Shown: positions 6,770 through 14,539 of the stretch, in pieces
Layout: each line of letters starts with the position of its first letter
How positions within the stretch are numbered: position 1 is the stretch's first letter
NCBI GenBank assembly: GCA_030524135.1
Contig: JAUNHA010000003.1
Span: forward strand, 24,060-88,059
DNA from: Eubacteriales bacterium
GTDB taxonomy: Bacteria > Bacillota > Clostridia > Lachnospirales > Lachnospiraceae
Direction: 5' to 3'
Length of the DNA: 64,000 nucleotides
Notes under the pieces: generated by a model
Database searches by the model: none
What the model was told of the DNA's origin: nothing
The model's input: only the letters and a program-made list of their open reading frames with translations
Position numbers and translations under genes: made by a program

Positions 6770-8089
6770 ATGCTGAAAAGAAAAATAGAGCAACAATTGA
6801 TCGATTGGAAGAATACACCTGATCATAAGCCTCTGATCATCAAAGGCTGCCGTCAATGCGGGAAGACTTTTTCTGTGCTTGACTTTGCCGAAAAAAACTA
6901 TAAGCATGTCGTCTATCTTAATTTTTTTGAAAACCCAAATTACGCTTCTGTCTTCGCTGGCTCTCTTGATGTGGATAACATTGTAATGCTGCTATCTGCT
7001 TTGTTGGGAAACAGCGCAGTATTTGAAAGCGGGAAGACTGTTCTTGTTCTGGACGAAATTCAGGAATGTCCGGAAGCACGAACAGCCTTGAAATTTTTCA
7101 GAATTGACGGGCGCTATGATGTGATCTGCACCGGGTCACTGCTTGGTGTAAGCGGATATGGCAAAGATCCCCGTTCTGTCCCTGTTGGATCGGAAAGCAT
7201 CATGGATATGTATCCGCTCGATTTTGAAGAATTTCTTTGGGCAAACGGCATCCCGGATACGATCATCAGTCTGCTCCAGCAGCATCTGGATAACGAAACG
7301 CCCGTTCCGGAAGCATTGCATAACCGCTTGAAGGAACTGCTCCTGCAGTATGTTGTGGTGGGTGGAATGCCAGACTGTGTTCAGGCATTCATAAATACCA
7401 GACAAATGAATCACGTACTGCAGATTCAGCGCGATATCATTCATTCTTATGAAGATGATATGGTTAAATATGCAGAAAAAAAAGATAAATCCCGCATAAG
7501 GGAATGTTTTCAGTCTATCCCGAAACAGCTCAGCAAGGAAAATAAAAAATTCCAATACTCTCTAATAGAGAAAGGCGCCACCGGATCTAAATTTGAAGGA
7601 AGTCTCCAATGGATAGAAGATGCCGGCATCATTATCAGAAGCTATAACCTTTCAATCACAGAGCTGCCGTTGGATGGAAACGCAGAGAAAAATGTATTTA
7701 AAGTATATATGCGAGACTGTGGACTGTTTGTCAGCATGCTGGAAGACGGAACTCAGTATGATATCCTCAAAGGAAATCTCTTCGGCTATAAAGGCGCTAT
7801 TTTTGAAAATCTGGTTGCTGATATCTTCGGTAAAATGGGCAGAAAACTGTATTATTTCCGTAAAGACAGCGGACTGGAGGTGGATTTTGTAATCCGGTAT
7901 AAGGGTGCATGCACTCCCGTAGAAGTAAAAGCATCCAACGGCAATATCAAAAGCACGAAAACGATTTTAAATCATCCGGAAAAATACCATGTCAGCAGCG
8001 CGATCAAACTGGGGGATTACAACATTGGCAGAGCAGATAAACTCCTGACGCTTCCGCTATACATGGCATTTCTGCTGAAAACTCCCTGA
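6770..8089 (+). CDS. AAA ATPase with C-terminal DUF4143 (nuclease-like) domain
   Basis: A 439-residue protein of the widespread AAA_14/DUF4143 family. The N-terminal ATPase has a degenerate-looking but complete Walker A (KGCRQCGKT, Lys32), Walker B VLVLDEIQE and an arginine-rich CTGSLLGV sensor stretch. The C-terminal half ends with GAIFENLVADI, then LEVDFVI and PVEVKAS, which resembles a PD-(D/E)xK arrangement. The biological role of the family is not established. I chose the ATG at 6770 because of the GAGGAGG site nine bases upstream; an upstream in-frame start at 6713 lies inside the promoter. It is the only plus-strand gene in the first 27 kb and sits between genes that are usually neighbours, which suggests insertion. 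Confidence 0.9.
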   Translation: MLKRKIEQQLIDWKNTPDHKPLIIKGCRQCGKTFSVLDFAEKNYKHVVYLNFFENPNYASVFAGSLDVDNIVMLLSALLGNSAVFESGKTVLVLDEIQECPEARTALKFFRIDGRYDVICTGSLLGVSGYGKDPRSVPVGSESIMDMYPLDFEEFLWANGIPDTIISLLQQHLDNETPVPEALHNRLKELLLQYVVVGGMPDCVQAFINTRQMNHVLQIQRDIIHSYEDDMVKYAEKKDKSRIRECFQSIPKQLSKENKKFQYSLIEKGATGSKFEGSLQWIEDAGIIIRSYNLSITELPLDGNAEKNVFKVYMRDCGLFVSMLEDGTQYDILKGNLFGYKGAIFENLVADIFGKMGRKLYYFRKDSGLEVDFVIRYKGACTPVEVKASNGNIKSTKTILNHPEKYHVSSAIKLGDYNIGRADKLLTLPLYMAFLLKTP

Positions 8090-8100
8090 TAAAAATAGCA

Positions 8101-8131
8101 AGCGACCGATTCTTAATTCCGGTCGCTTTTT
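8101..8131 (+). terminator. Terminator of the ATPase gene
   Basis: An 8-bp hairpin AGCGACCG / CGGTCGCT (8101-8108 and 8120-8127) is followed by TTTT on the plus strand. The hairpin overlaps the last codons of the convergent nitroreductase gene and may also slow transcription in that direction. Confidence 0.8.
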
Positions 8132-8712
8132 ACGATAAGTTCTTCGAGACCGCGCTTCGGGACATAATGCCTGCCCTCTGCATCACGGTAATATTTTACG
8201 CTTCCGACTTCCGGCAGATCAACGATCTGCACTGTTTCTGCCGGTTTTCCGAGCGCTAAAACAAGTTCGACGGAAAAGCGCTCCGGATCAATCAAAAGCG
8301 CCTCCATAAGTTCTTTTCGTCTGATATTTGCCAGCATACACCCACCGTACCCGAGTGCAGCGGCTCCAAGCATGATCGTCTGTGCACAGATGCCGGTATC
8401 CACAGGTTTTTTCTCCGCAAGCTCTCTGTCACAGAGTACAATGATATACCCTCCCGGACGTTCTCCTTCTGCCGGACCATTCCACTCAGGGAGTGCAGCA
8501 GCCCAGCCAAGCGTCTCAAATACTGCAGCGCATCCCTTCTCAGTGTATACAGGCATGAATTTCAGTGCCTGTGAATTTGCTGTAGACGGACAGTATCTGA
8601 CAAGTCCGATCAGCTCTGCAAGCTTGTCCTCCGACAGCTTCATGCTTTCATCAAATCTGCGGTAACTGCGGTCCTGTTTTACAAGCTTTTTAAATTCTTC
8701 AAATCTCATCAT
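8113..8712 (-). CDS. Nitroreductase family protein
   Basis: A 199-residue flavin-dependent nitroreductase-like protein. The start contains DRSYRRFDES, matching the FMN phosphate-binding region. YCPSTANSQALKF follows at about residues 40-52, and ICAQTIMLGAAALGYGGCML is at 120-140, as is usual for small NADH oxidase/nitroreductases. The substrate cannot be read from sequence. The gene has a clear AAAAGGAG site before ATG-ATG. It converges with the DUF4143 ATPase and lies 56 bases after the glycosylase gene, so the two may be co-transcribed. Confidence 0.9.
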   Translation of the reverse strand: MMRFEEFKKLVKQDRSYRRFDESMKLSEDKLAELIGLVRYCPSTANSQALKFMPVYTEKGCAAVFETLGWAAALPEWNGPAEGERPGGYIIVLCDRELAEKKPVDTGICAQTIMLGAAALGYGGCMLANIRRKELMEALLIDPERFSVELVLALGKPAETVQIVDLPEVGSVKYYRDAEGRHYVPKRGLEELIVKSDRN

Positions 8713-8768
8713 CTGCTCCTTTTTGTGAATCGCCTGTCATCTGGGGTCAGCAGGCTTTCCGTTTTGTT

Positions 8769-9293
8769 TCAGCTGTTCTCTGTAATCTGCCGGTATGCCT
8801 CACATAAGCGCTCAAACCCGACTGCACAGTTCGCCGGAGAGGTGGACGGCAGTCTCACCGCCGCAATACCCGCAGTCGGATATACAAGCTTTTCGTAGAG
8901 TTTTTGTGCAGTCGCTCCCGTCGTATAGATCCGTCTGATCTTTGTCTTTATCAGCAGAGAAGCGATATCATTCGGCACGGCATCCCGGATACTCCCATCA
9001 GCAGCGCCCCTGATCCGGCATTCTGCAAGAACATCCCAGAGTGCGATATGATGGTGCAAAAGCATTTCTTTTTTCTGCGCGATATCCTCAGGCATCAGCT
9101 CCCCGAGAACAGCTGCCATCACCTTCCAGAAACGGTTTTGCGGATGTCCGTAATAGAAGCCCTGCTCACGTGATTTGGGTGAAGGAATCGAACCCAGAAT
9201 CAGGATTTCAGAGTCTTGATCATACAGCGGAGGAAATTCGTGTGTTACGTACTGCAGACCCTCCTCATCCTGCATAAAGCTTATATTTTTCAC
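8769..9293 (-). CDS. Hypoxanthine-DNA glycosylase-like protein (UDG superfamily)
   Basis: About 174 residues of the uracil-DNA glycosylase superfamily, resembling the group that removes deoxyinosine (hypoxanthine) from DNA. The motif ILGSIPSPKSREQGFYYGHPQNRFW is characteristic, and the C-terminal LPSTSPANC is the second substrate-loop motif. Two GTG starts are possible: 9302 and 9293. I prefer 9293 because AAAGGTGAG lies just upstream of it. The gene follows the rplQ terminator, so it needs its own promoter or read-through. Base specificity is inferred from family motifs. Confidence 0.88.
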   Translation of the reverse strand: MKNISFMQDEEGLQYVTHEFPPLYDQDSEILILGSIPSPKSREQGFYYGHPQNRFWKVMAAVLGELMPEDIAQKKEMLLHHHIALWDVLAECRIRGAADGSIRDAVPNDIASLLIKTKIRRIYTTGATAQKLYEKLVYPTAGIAAVRLPSTSPANCAVGFERLCEAYRQITENS

Positions 9294-9330
9294 GGTTCTC
9301 ACCTTTCGAAATCTTATTTCAGATTACAGA

Positions 9331-9375
9331 AAAACGCCGCTTCCGGAAGCCCATGGGCGACCTTTGCGGCGTTTT
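9331..9375 (-). terminator. Terminator at the end of the ribosomal cluster (after rplQ)
   Basis: An 8-bp stem AACGCCGC / GCGGCGTT (arms 9333-9340 and 9366-9373) with a 25-base loop that can extend the pairing is followed by TTTTCTG on the minus strand. It ends the alpha-operon transcript. Confidence 0.75.
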
Positions 9376-9386
9376 GATCTTTTTCG

Positions 9387-9935
9387 TTATACCAGCTCGA
9401 TGAGAACTTCCATCGCAGCATCACCCTTACGCGGTCCGATCTTTACGATACGGGTGTATCCGCCGTTACGGGAAGCATACTTCGGAGCGTACTCGTCGAA
9501 GAGCTTGCCCACGATATCAGCCTGCTTTGTATTTCTCTTCTTTCCTGCAGCCTCTGCCGGAACTTCCGTTACATCATAGAGAACGGAGAGCATCTTACGT
9601 CTTGCATGCAGTCTGGACGGCTTGTCCTTCTTGATGGTCTTGTCAACTTCATCATAAACGGTAACCTTCTTCTGCTTGCCGTTTACTTCCTTGACTTCCT
9701 TCACACGCTTGCCCTCGGCATCCTTGCGTGCAACCTTGGCCTTAACGGTAACCTCTTCGAAGTTATCCTTCTCCTTAACAGCGAGAGCGATGAGGCCCTC
9801 TGCCTGCTTACGGATTTCCTTGGCTCTTGCCTCGGTCGTAACGATCTTGCCATGATATAACAGAGCGGTGATCTGGTTTCTTAAAAGAGCCTTTCTCTGG
9901 GAAGAGGTCTTTCCTAACTTTCTGTACTTTGCCAT
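9387..9935 (-). CDS. rplQ: 50S ribosomal protein L17, with internal insertion
   Basis: A 182-residue L17, a large-subunit protein near the polypeptide exit tunnel. The conserved N-terminus MAKYRKLGKTSSQRKALLRNQ and C-terminus GGYTRIVKIGPRKGDAAMEVLIELV are intact. The protein is about 60 residues longer than the classical 115-125. The extra residues lie at about 58-105 and are rich in Lys, Val and Asp/Glu. Longer L17 forms occur in some Clostridia. It is the last gene of the alpha operon. Confidence 0.97.
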   Translation of the reverse strand: MAKYRKLGKTSSQRKALLRNQITALLYHGKIVTTEARAKEIRKQAEGLIALAVKEKDNFEEVTVKAKVARKDAEGKRVKEVKEVNGKQKKVTVYDEVDKTIKKDKPSRLHARRKMLSVLYDVTEVPAEAAGKKRNTKQADIVGKLFDEYAPKYASRNGGYTRIVKIGPRKGDAAMEVLIELV

Positions 9936-10021
9936 TGTGGTATATCCTCCTATTGTGCCTGTGGTCTTATCAGTAGGACTCCGAACCCCGCCGGAGGCTC
10001 ATCTTGCCTGCGGTCGGTTTT

Positions 10022-10065
10022 TCGTGTCCATCCCGCCTCAAAGTAAAGAAGCGGGATGCCATTAT
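10022..10065 (-). promoter_or_regulatory. Hairpin between rpoA and rplQ
   Basis: A perfect 8-bp stem CATCCCGC / GCGGGATG (10029-10036 and 10051-10058) lies in the 141-base gap between rpoA and rplQ. There is no U-tract next to it, so it is more likely an RNA-processing, stability or protein-binding structure than a terminator. Confidence 0.5.
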
Positions 10066-10076
10066 TCTTTTAATAT

Positions 10077-11036
10077 TTATGCTTCTTCGCCCGTATTGAG
10101 GGAAAGTCCGAGATCCTTAAGCTTTGCAAGCACTTCCTCAAGTGACTTGCGGCCGAGATTTCTTACCTTCATCATATCGTCAGGCGTCTTCGAGCAGAGC
10201 TCTTCAACGGTATTGATACCGGCTCTCTTGAGACAGTTATAAGAACGAACGGAAAGCTCCAGCTCGTCGATATTCATCTCAAGTACCTTGCCCTTCTCAT
10301 CATCTTCCTTCTCGATCATGACCTCTGCGGTCTTTGCGTTCTCGGAAAGATCGATGAAGAGGTTCAGATGCTCGCTGAGCACCTTTGCCGCAAGGCTGAC
10401 TGCCTCATCCGGCGCAAGGGTTCCATTGGTATATACATCCAGTGTGAGCTTGTCAAAGTCGGTCTGCTGGCCTACACGCGTATTCTCAACATTCATGTTT
10501 ACGCGCTCAACCGGAGTGAAGATCGAGTCGATTGCAATGCATCCGATCGGAAGATCCTCTCCCTTGTTCTTATCTGCGCCCGCATAGCCGCGTCCGTTAA
10601 CAATGGTAAGCTCCATATTGAGCTTTGCATCCGGACCGCTCAGGGTTGCAATCACCTGATCCGGGTTCATGATTTCGATATCGCTGTCAACCTGAATGTC
10701 AGAGCCTCTTACCACACCTTCGCCTTCGAAGTCGATATATGCCGTCTTCGGAGCCATGTCAGTGCCATGGTTCTTGATGGCAAGCTCTTTGATGTTCATG
10801 ATGATCTCAGTCACATCTTCCTTAACGCCCGGGATCGAGGAGAATTCATGCAGAACGCCGTCGATCTTGATACGGCTTACTGCCGTACCCGGAAGAGAAG
10901 AAAGCATGATGCGTCTCAGTGAGTTGCCAAGCGTAATACCGTAGCCTCTCTCAAGCGGTTCGCAGACAAACTTGCCGCTCTTCTTGTCATCGGAAATCTC
11001 TACAATCTCGATATTTGGCTTTTCAAAATCAAACAC
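10077..11036 (-). CDS. rpoA: RNA polymerase alpha subunit
   Basis: A 319-residue RpoA. The N-terminal domain (about 1-228) contains the dimerisation and assembly region [20 protein letters not shown]. The C-terminal domain (about 245-319) has the DNA- and activator-binding region [21 protein letters not shown] and [15 protein letters not shown] use a GTG start at 11036, preceded by AGGAAAGGAG; the protein then begins [15 protein letters not shown], the usual family start. An upstream TTG in frame would add 24 non-conserved residues. It lies between rpsD and rplQ in the alpha operon. Confidence 0.97.
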   Translation of the reverse strand: MFDFEKPNIEIVEISDDKKSGKFVCEPLERGYGITLGNSLRRIMLSSLPGTAVSRIKIDGVLHEFSSIPGVKEDVTEIIMNIKELAIKNHGTDMAPKTAYIDFEGEGVVRGSDIQVDSDIEIMNPDQVIATLSGPDAKLNMELTIVNGRGYAGADKNKGEDLPIGCIAIDSIFTPVERVNMNVENTRVGQQTDFDKLTLDVYTNGTLAPDEAVSLAAKVLSEHLNLFIDLSENAKTAEVMIEKEDDEKGKVLEMNIDELELSVRSYNCLKRAGINTVEELCSKTPDDMMKVRNLGRKSLEEVLAKLKDLGLSLNTGEEA

Positions 11037-11093
11037 TTTATGCACTCCTTTCCTAATGCTGCCCTGATACCAGAGCATAGGTGTCGGAGCGTA

Positions 11094-11122
11094 CAAAATA
11101 ATGCGCAATGCGCATTATTTTG
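11094..11122 (-). promoter_or_regulatory. Perfect 13-bp hairpin across the rpsD stop codon
   Basis: Arms 11094-11106 and 11110-11122 are perfect inverted copies with a 3-base loop. The hairpin includes the last codons and stop of rpsD and ends in TTTTG on the minus strand. It could be a weak terminator, an attenuator, or an RNA-processing site controlling rpoA relative to the ribosomal genes. Confidence 0.7.
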
Positions 11123-11708
11123 AATACAGCTCGACAATAAGCATCTCGTCAACCGGAACATCGATCTCTTCTCTCTTCGGAAGAGCATTTACGGTTGCCT
11201 TCAGGTTTTCCTTATCGGATGTGAGCCATGCCGGAACCATACGGCTGCCGGTTACCTCAAGAACATCCTTATATCTCTGAGCTGTCTTATGCTTCTCTTT
11301 GATCTCAATGCTGTCTCCGGCCTTGATCAGGTAGGACGGAATGTTGACCTGCTTGCCGTTTACCAGCACGTGCTTGTGGTCAACGATCTGTCTTGCTTCC
11401 TTTCTGGTACGAGCCCAGCCAAGACGGAAGATTACGTTGTCAAGCCTCTGCTCAAGCATGGTCATCAGGTTCTCACCGGTCTGACCGTCCATGCGGACTG
11501 CCTCAGCATAGTAGTTACGGAACGGCTTCTCAAGTACACCATAGATGAACTTTGCCTTCTGCTTCTCACGAAGCTGCAGGCCGTACTCGGAGAGCTTCTT
11601 TCCGGTTCTTCTTGACTCTCTTTTAGACTTTTTATCAATTCCAAGGAATACAGGATCCAGTCCAAGGGATCTGCATCTTTTAAGAACAGGAACTCTATCT
11701 ACTGCCAT
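11115..11708 (-). CDS. rpsD: 30S ribosomal protein S4
   Basis: A 197-residue S4, a primary 16S rRNA-binding protein. It begins MAVDRVPVLKRCRSLGLDP and has the S4 RNA-binding domain from about residue 87 (QRLDNVIFRLGWARTRKEARQIVDHKHVLVNGK). It lacks the N-terminal zinc-binding cysteine cluster and is therefore a zinc-free form. The start at 11708 is supported by AGGAGG. It lies between rpsK and rpoA. S4 is a translational repressor of alpha operons in other bacteria, but I see no clear target site here. Confidence 0.97.
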   Translation of the reverse strand: MAVDRVPVLKRCRSLGLDPVFLGIDKKSKRESRRTGKKLSEYGLQLREKQKAKFIYGVLEKPFRNYYAEAVRMDGQTGENLMTMLEQRLDNVIFRLGWARTRKEARQIVDHKHVLVNGKQVNIPSYLIKAGDSIEIKEKHKTAQRYKDVLEVTGSRMVPAWLTSDKENLKATVNALPKREEIDVPVDEMLIVELYSK

Positions 11709-11722
11709 GTTAAACCTCCTAA

Positions 11723-12127
11723 TTAAACTCTTCTGCGCTTCGGCGGACGGCATCCGTTATGCGGTACCGGCGTTACATCTTTGATGCTGGTAACCTGAAG
11801 GCCTGCAGCCTGCAGTGCACGGATCGCAGCCTCACGGCCCGAACCCGGTCCCTTTACCATAACATCAACGCTCTTTAAACCATGCACGAGAGCTGCCTTA
11901 GTGGCAGTTTCTGCAGCCATCTGAGCTGCGTACGGAGTAGATTTCCTTGAACCTCTAAATCCCAGACCACCGGCACTTGCCCATGATAAAGCATTGCCCT
12001 GTGCATCCGTCAACGTAACGATTGTGTTGTTGAAGGATGACTGGATGTGTGCCTGTCCGTGTTCAACGTTTTTCTTTACGCGCTTTTTAACTACCTTCTT
12101 AGCGCCTGCTGACACTTTCTTTGCCAT
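11723..12127 (-). CDS. rpsK: 30S ribosomal protein S11
   Basis: A 134-residue S11 of the 30S platform. Typical motifs are [43 protein letters not shown] and the C-terminal [19 protein letters not shown]. The basic N-terminal tail ([12 protein letters not shown]) is normal. It lies between rpsM and rpsD in the alpha operon. Confidence 0.98.
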   Translation of the reverse strand: MAKKVSAGAKKVVKKRVKKNVEHGQAHIQSSFNNTIVTLTDAQGNALSWASAGGLGFRGSRKSTPYAAQMAAETATKAALVHGLKSVDVMVKGPGSGREAAIRALQAAGLQVTSIKDVTPVPHNGCRPPKRRRV

Positions 12128-12207
12128 ATCAAACTAACCTACTTTCTTTTTTTCATACTGCGGTTACTGTTTTTAAAACATGCAAATCCATGTTAAAGAA
12201 CAAAACC

Positions 12208-12576
12208 TTACTTCTTCTTGTTTGCGACTGTCTTCTTCGGACCCTTACGTGTTCTTGCGTTGGTCTTTGTCTTCTGACCACGAACAGGAAGACCCTTTCT
12301 GTGACGGATTCCGCGATAGCATCCGATCTCCTGAAGTCTCTTGATGTTCATAGCGATCTCTCTTCTGAGATCACCCTCAACAACCTGGGACTCGGAAATG
12401 ATTTCTGCCAGTCTCTTAACCTCGTCATCAGTCAGATCCTTTACACGAGTATCCGGATTCACGCCTGCTTCCTTCAGAATGCGCTGGGATGAAGAAAGAC
12501 CGATACCATAAATATAGGTAAGTCCGATTTCTACGCGCTTCTCTCTGGGAAGATCGACACCTGCAATACGAGCCAT
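12208..12576 (-). CDS. rpsM: 30S ribosomal protein S13
   Basis: A 122-residue S13, part of the 30S head and the bridge to the large subunit. It begins [26 protein letters not shown] and has the conserved [28 protein letters not shown] region near the basic C-terminal tail that contacts tRNA. An AGGAGG site precedes the start. It follows rpmJ by 14 bases. Confidence 0.98.
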   Translation of the reverse strand: MARIAGVDLPREKRVEIGLTYIYGIGLSSSQRILKEAGVNPDTRVKDLTDDEVKRLAEIISESQVVEGDLRREIAMNIKRLQEIGCYRGIRHRKGLPVRGQKTKTNARTRKGPKKTVANKKK

Positions 12577-12590
12577 GTTCTACCTCCTGA

Positions 12591-12704
12591 TTAACCTTGT
12601 CTCTGTTTGTGCTTCGGGTTTTCGCAGATAATTCTGATAACCCCTTTTCTCTTGATAACCTTACACTTTTCGCATATAGGTTTTACTGAAGATCTTACTT
12701 TCAT
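12591..12704 (-). CDS. rpmJ: 50S ribosomal protein L36 (zinc-binding form)
   Basis: A 37-residue L36 that I translated directly from the minus strand. It reads [16 protein letters not shown], continues through a basic KRKG segment and ends with KHKQRQG. The CxxC at residues 11-14 with Cys27 and His32 gives the usual zinc ribbon. The start has AGGAAAGGAG. It is the first gene after the internal promoter at 12783-12811. Confidence 0.96.
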   Translation of the reverse strand: MKVRSSVKPICEKCKVIKRKGVIRIICENPKHKQRQG

Positions 12705-12782
12705 ATCAATCTCCTTTCCTCCTTGTCCTAAAGGCAAAAAGATATGCCCAAAGGACAGTCCTCTGGACAGAGTTGCTAAAGC

Positions 12783-12811
12783 ATTATAGCAGATAAATCC
12801 ATATAATGCAA
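12783..12811 (-). promoter_or_regulatory. Internal promoter before rpmJ (alpha operon)
   Basis: TTGCAT (12806-12811) and TATAAT (12783-12788) are 17 bases apart on the minus strand, in the 156-base gap between infA and rpmJ. Transcription would begin near 12776. It would drive rpmJ-rpsM-rpsK-rpsD-rpoA-rplQ independently of the upstream ribosomal genes. Confidence 0.75.
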
Positions 12812-12860
12812 GCCGTTTTCTGTCTCTTTCCTGCCTCTGTACAGGAAAATGTTTCTATTA

Positions 12861-13079
12861 TTACTTATCTCTCCAGATGATGCGGGCTTTTGACAAGTCA
12901 TACGGGCTCATCTCCAGCGTTACCTTATCACCCGGAAGAATTCTGATATAGTTCATGCGGAGCTTACCGCTGATGTGTGCAAGCACCTGATGGCCGTTTT
13001 CAAGCTCTACCTGAAACATTGCGTTTGGCAGCTTTTCCACAACCGTGCCTTCCAGTTCGATTACGTCAGCCTTAGACAT
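12861..13079 (-). CDS. infA: Translation initiation factor IF-1
   Basis: A 72-residue single OB-fold protein that binds the ribosomal A site during initiation. The sequence [53 protein letters not shown] is almost invariant in bacteria. It follows map by 20 bases and precedes the internal promoter for rpmJ. Confidence 0.98.
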   Translation of the reverse strand: MSKADVIELEGTVVEKLPNAMFQVELENGHQVLAHISGKLRMNYIRILPGDKVTLEMSPYDLSKARIIWRDK

Positions 13080-13099
13080 CGTGACCTCCTTACGCTCAT

Positions 13100-13879
13100 T
13101 TATCTGACATGATACAGTTTCTTCTCTTCCGGAAGAAGGGACAGAACCTCCGGCTCTCCCTCCGTGATCAGTATCGTGTTTTCATAATGCGCTGACAGGG
13201 AACCGTCCGCGCTCACAAATGTCCAGCCATTGTCAAGTACCCTGACCTGCCAGGTACCGATGTTGATCATCGGCTCAACCGCGATCGTCATGTTCTTGCG
13301 AAGCTTGATGCCGCGACTCCTGCAGGTGAAATTCGGAACCTCCGGCTCCTCATGCAGTTCACGGCCGATGCCGTGTCCCACAAGATCTTCAACAATTCCA
13401 TAGCCGAACGGAAGAATGTAATCCTCGACCGCGCGCCCGATGTCATTGACATGTCCGCCCTCGGTAGCCGCCTTGATACCTGCAAAGAAGCTTCCTCTCG
13501 TTCTGTCGATGAGATCCTGCGCTTCCTGTGATATCTTTCCGACCGCGTGCGTTCTTGCCGCGTCGGACTGCCAGCCCTTCCAGATGACGCCCGTATCAAC
13601 CGATACGATATCGCCCTCTTCCAGATATTTGTGTTTGCTCGGGATGCCGTGTACGACTTCCTCGTTGACTGATACGCATGCCGCCGCCGGAAATCCCTCA
13701 TATCCTTTAAAGGAAGGAATACATCCGAGACTGCGGATCGTTTTCTCGCAGATATGATCCACATCAAAGGTCGTCATTCCCGGCCTGATCGCATCTGCGA
13801 CCTCAGCATGAACGCGCGCGAGACACTGTCCCGCCTCGCGCATCAGCTGAATCTCATGTTCCGACTTAATCGTAATCAT
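13100..13879 (-). CDS. map: Type I methionine aminopeptidase
   Basis: A 259-residue metalloenzyme that removes the initiator methionine from new proteins. The five metal ligands are visible: Asp95 (SVDTG), Asp106 ([11 protein letters not shown]), His169 (VGHGIG), Glu202 (VEPM) and Glu233 (HYENT). No N-terminal zinc finger or SecA-like SEC-C extension is present. The gene starts one base after the adk stop codon, so translation is coupled to adk. Its place in the spc operon is standard. Confidence 0.98.
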   Translation of the reverse strand: MITIKSEHEIQLMREAGQCLARVHAEVADAIRPGMTTFDVDHICEKTIRSLGCIPSFKGYEGFPAAACVSVNEEVVHGIPSKHKYLEEGDIVSVDTGVIWKGWQSDAARTHAVGKISQEAQDLIDRTRGSFFAGIKAATEGGHVNDIGRAVEDYILPFGYGIVEDLVGHGIGRELHEEPEVPNFTCRSRGIKLRKNMTIAVEPMINIGTWQVRVLDNGWTFVSADGSLSAHYENTILITEGEPEVLSLLPEEKKLYHVR

Positions 13880-13880
13880 C

Positions 13881-14522
13881 TTAGCTGAGAACCTCCGTGA
13901 TCGCCTTGAACACGTCCTTCGGCGCTACCGTACCGTCAATGGTGCAGAGCACGCCTTCCTTCTCATAGAAATCGATGAGCGGCTGTGTCTGCTCATGATA
14001 TACATGAAGACGCTTTTCAACGGTCTCCGGCTTGTCATCAGCTCTTTGTACGAGCTCTCCGCCGCATTCGTCGCATACGCCTTCCTGTTTTGTCGGATTG
14101 AACTTAATGTGATAGGTCGCGCCGCACTTCGGGCAGCTTCTTCTGCCTGTCATGCGCGCCGTGATCTCCGTATCCGGAACCTCGATATCGACTGCAAAGT
14201 CGATCTTCTCACCGCGCTTTGTGAGCGCATCCTTCAGGCTTTCCGCCTGCGGAATGGTTCTCGGAAAACCGTCAAGTACATAACCGTTTTTGCAGTCCTC
14301 TTCGGAGATGCGGTCAAGCAGCATGCCGATCGTGATCTCGTCCGGCACAAGCTTTCCGGCGTCCATGTATTCCTTGGCAGCCTTTCCAAGCTCGGTTCCG
14401 TTTTTAATATTAGCACGGAAGATATCCCCTGTACTTACGTGGGGGATATCATATTCCTTTGCTATGTTGATTGCCTGTGTTCCCTTACCTGCTCCGGGTG
14501 CTCCCAGCATTATGATTTTCAT
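13881..14522 (-). CDS. adk: Adenylate kinase, zinc-type
   Basis: A 213-residue kinase that interconverts AMP, ADP and ATP. It has the P-loop GAPGAGKGTQA at 7-17 and DGFPRT at 84-89. It has a long LID domain with four Cys (130, 133, 150, 153) that should bind structural zinc, as in many Gram-positive enzymes. It lies between secY and map, a classical arrangement. Confidence 0.98.
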   Translation of the reverse strand: MKIIMLGAPGAGKGTQAINIAKEYDIPHVSTGDIFRANIKNGTELGKAAKEYMDAGKLVPDEITIGMLLDRISEEDCKNGYVLDGFPRTIPQAESLKDALTKRGEKIDFAVDIEVPDTEITARMTGRRSCPKCGATYHIKFNPTKQEGVCDECGGELVQRADDKPETVEKRLHVYHEQTQPLIDFYEKEGVLCTIDGTVAPKDVFKAITEVLS

Positions 14523-14539
14523 CTCATTCTCCCTGACCT

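Noticed and set aside
9302-9302. GTG at 9302 as the start of the hypoxanthine-DNA glycosylase-like gene
   Set aside because: No ribosome binding site is well placed for it; the GTG at 9293 has AAAGGTGAG upstream. The choice remains uncertain.
11036-11108. The 24-residue upstream extension of RpoA
   Set aside because: The family starts at the (V/M)FDFEKPNIE region, and the GTG at 11036 has a strong ribosome binding site.
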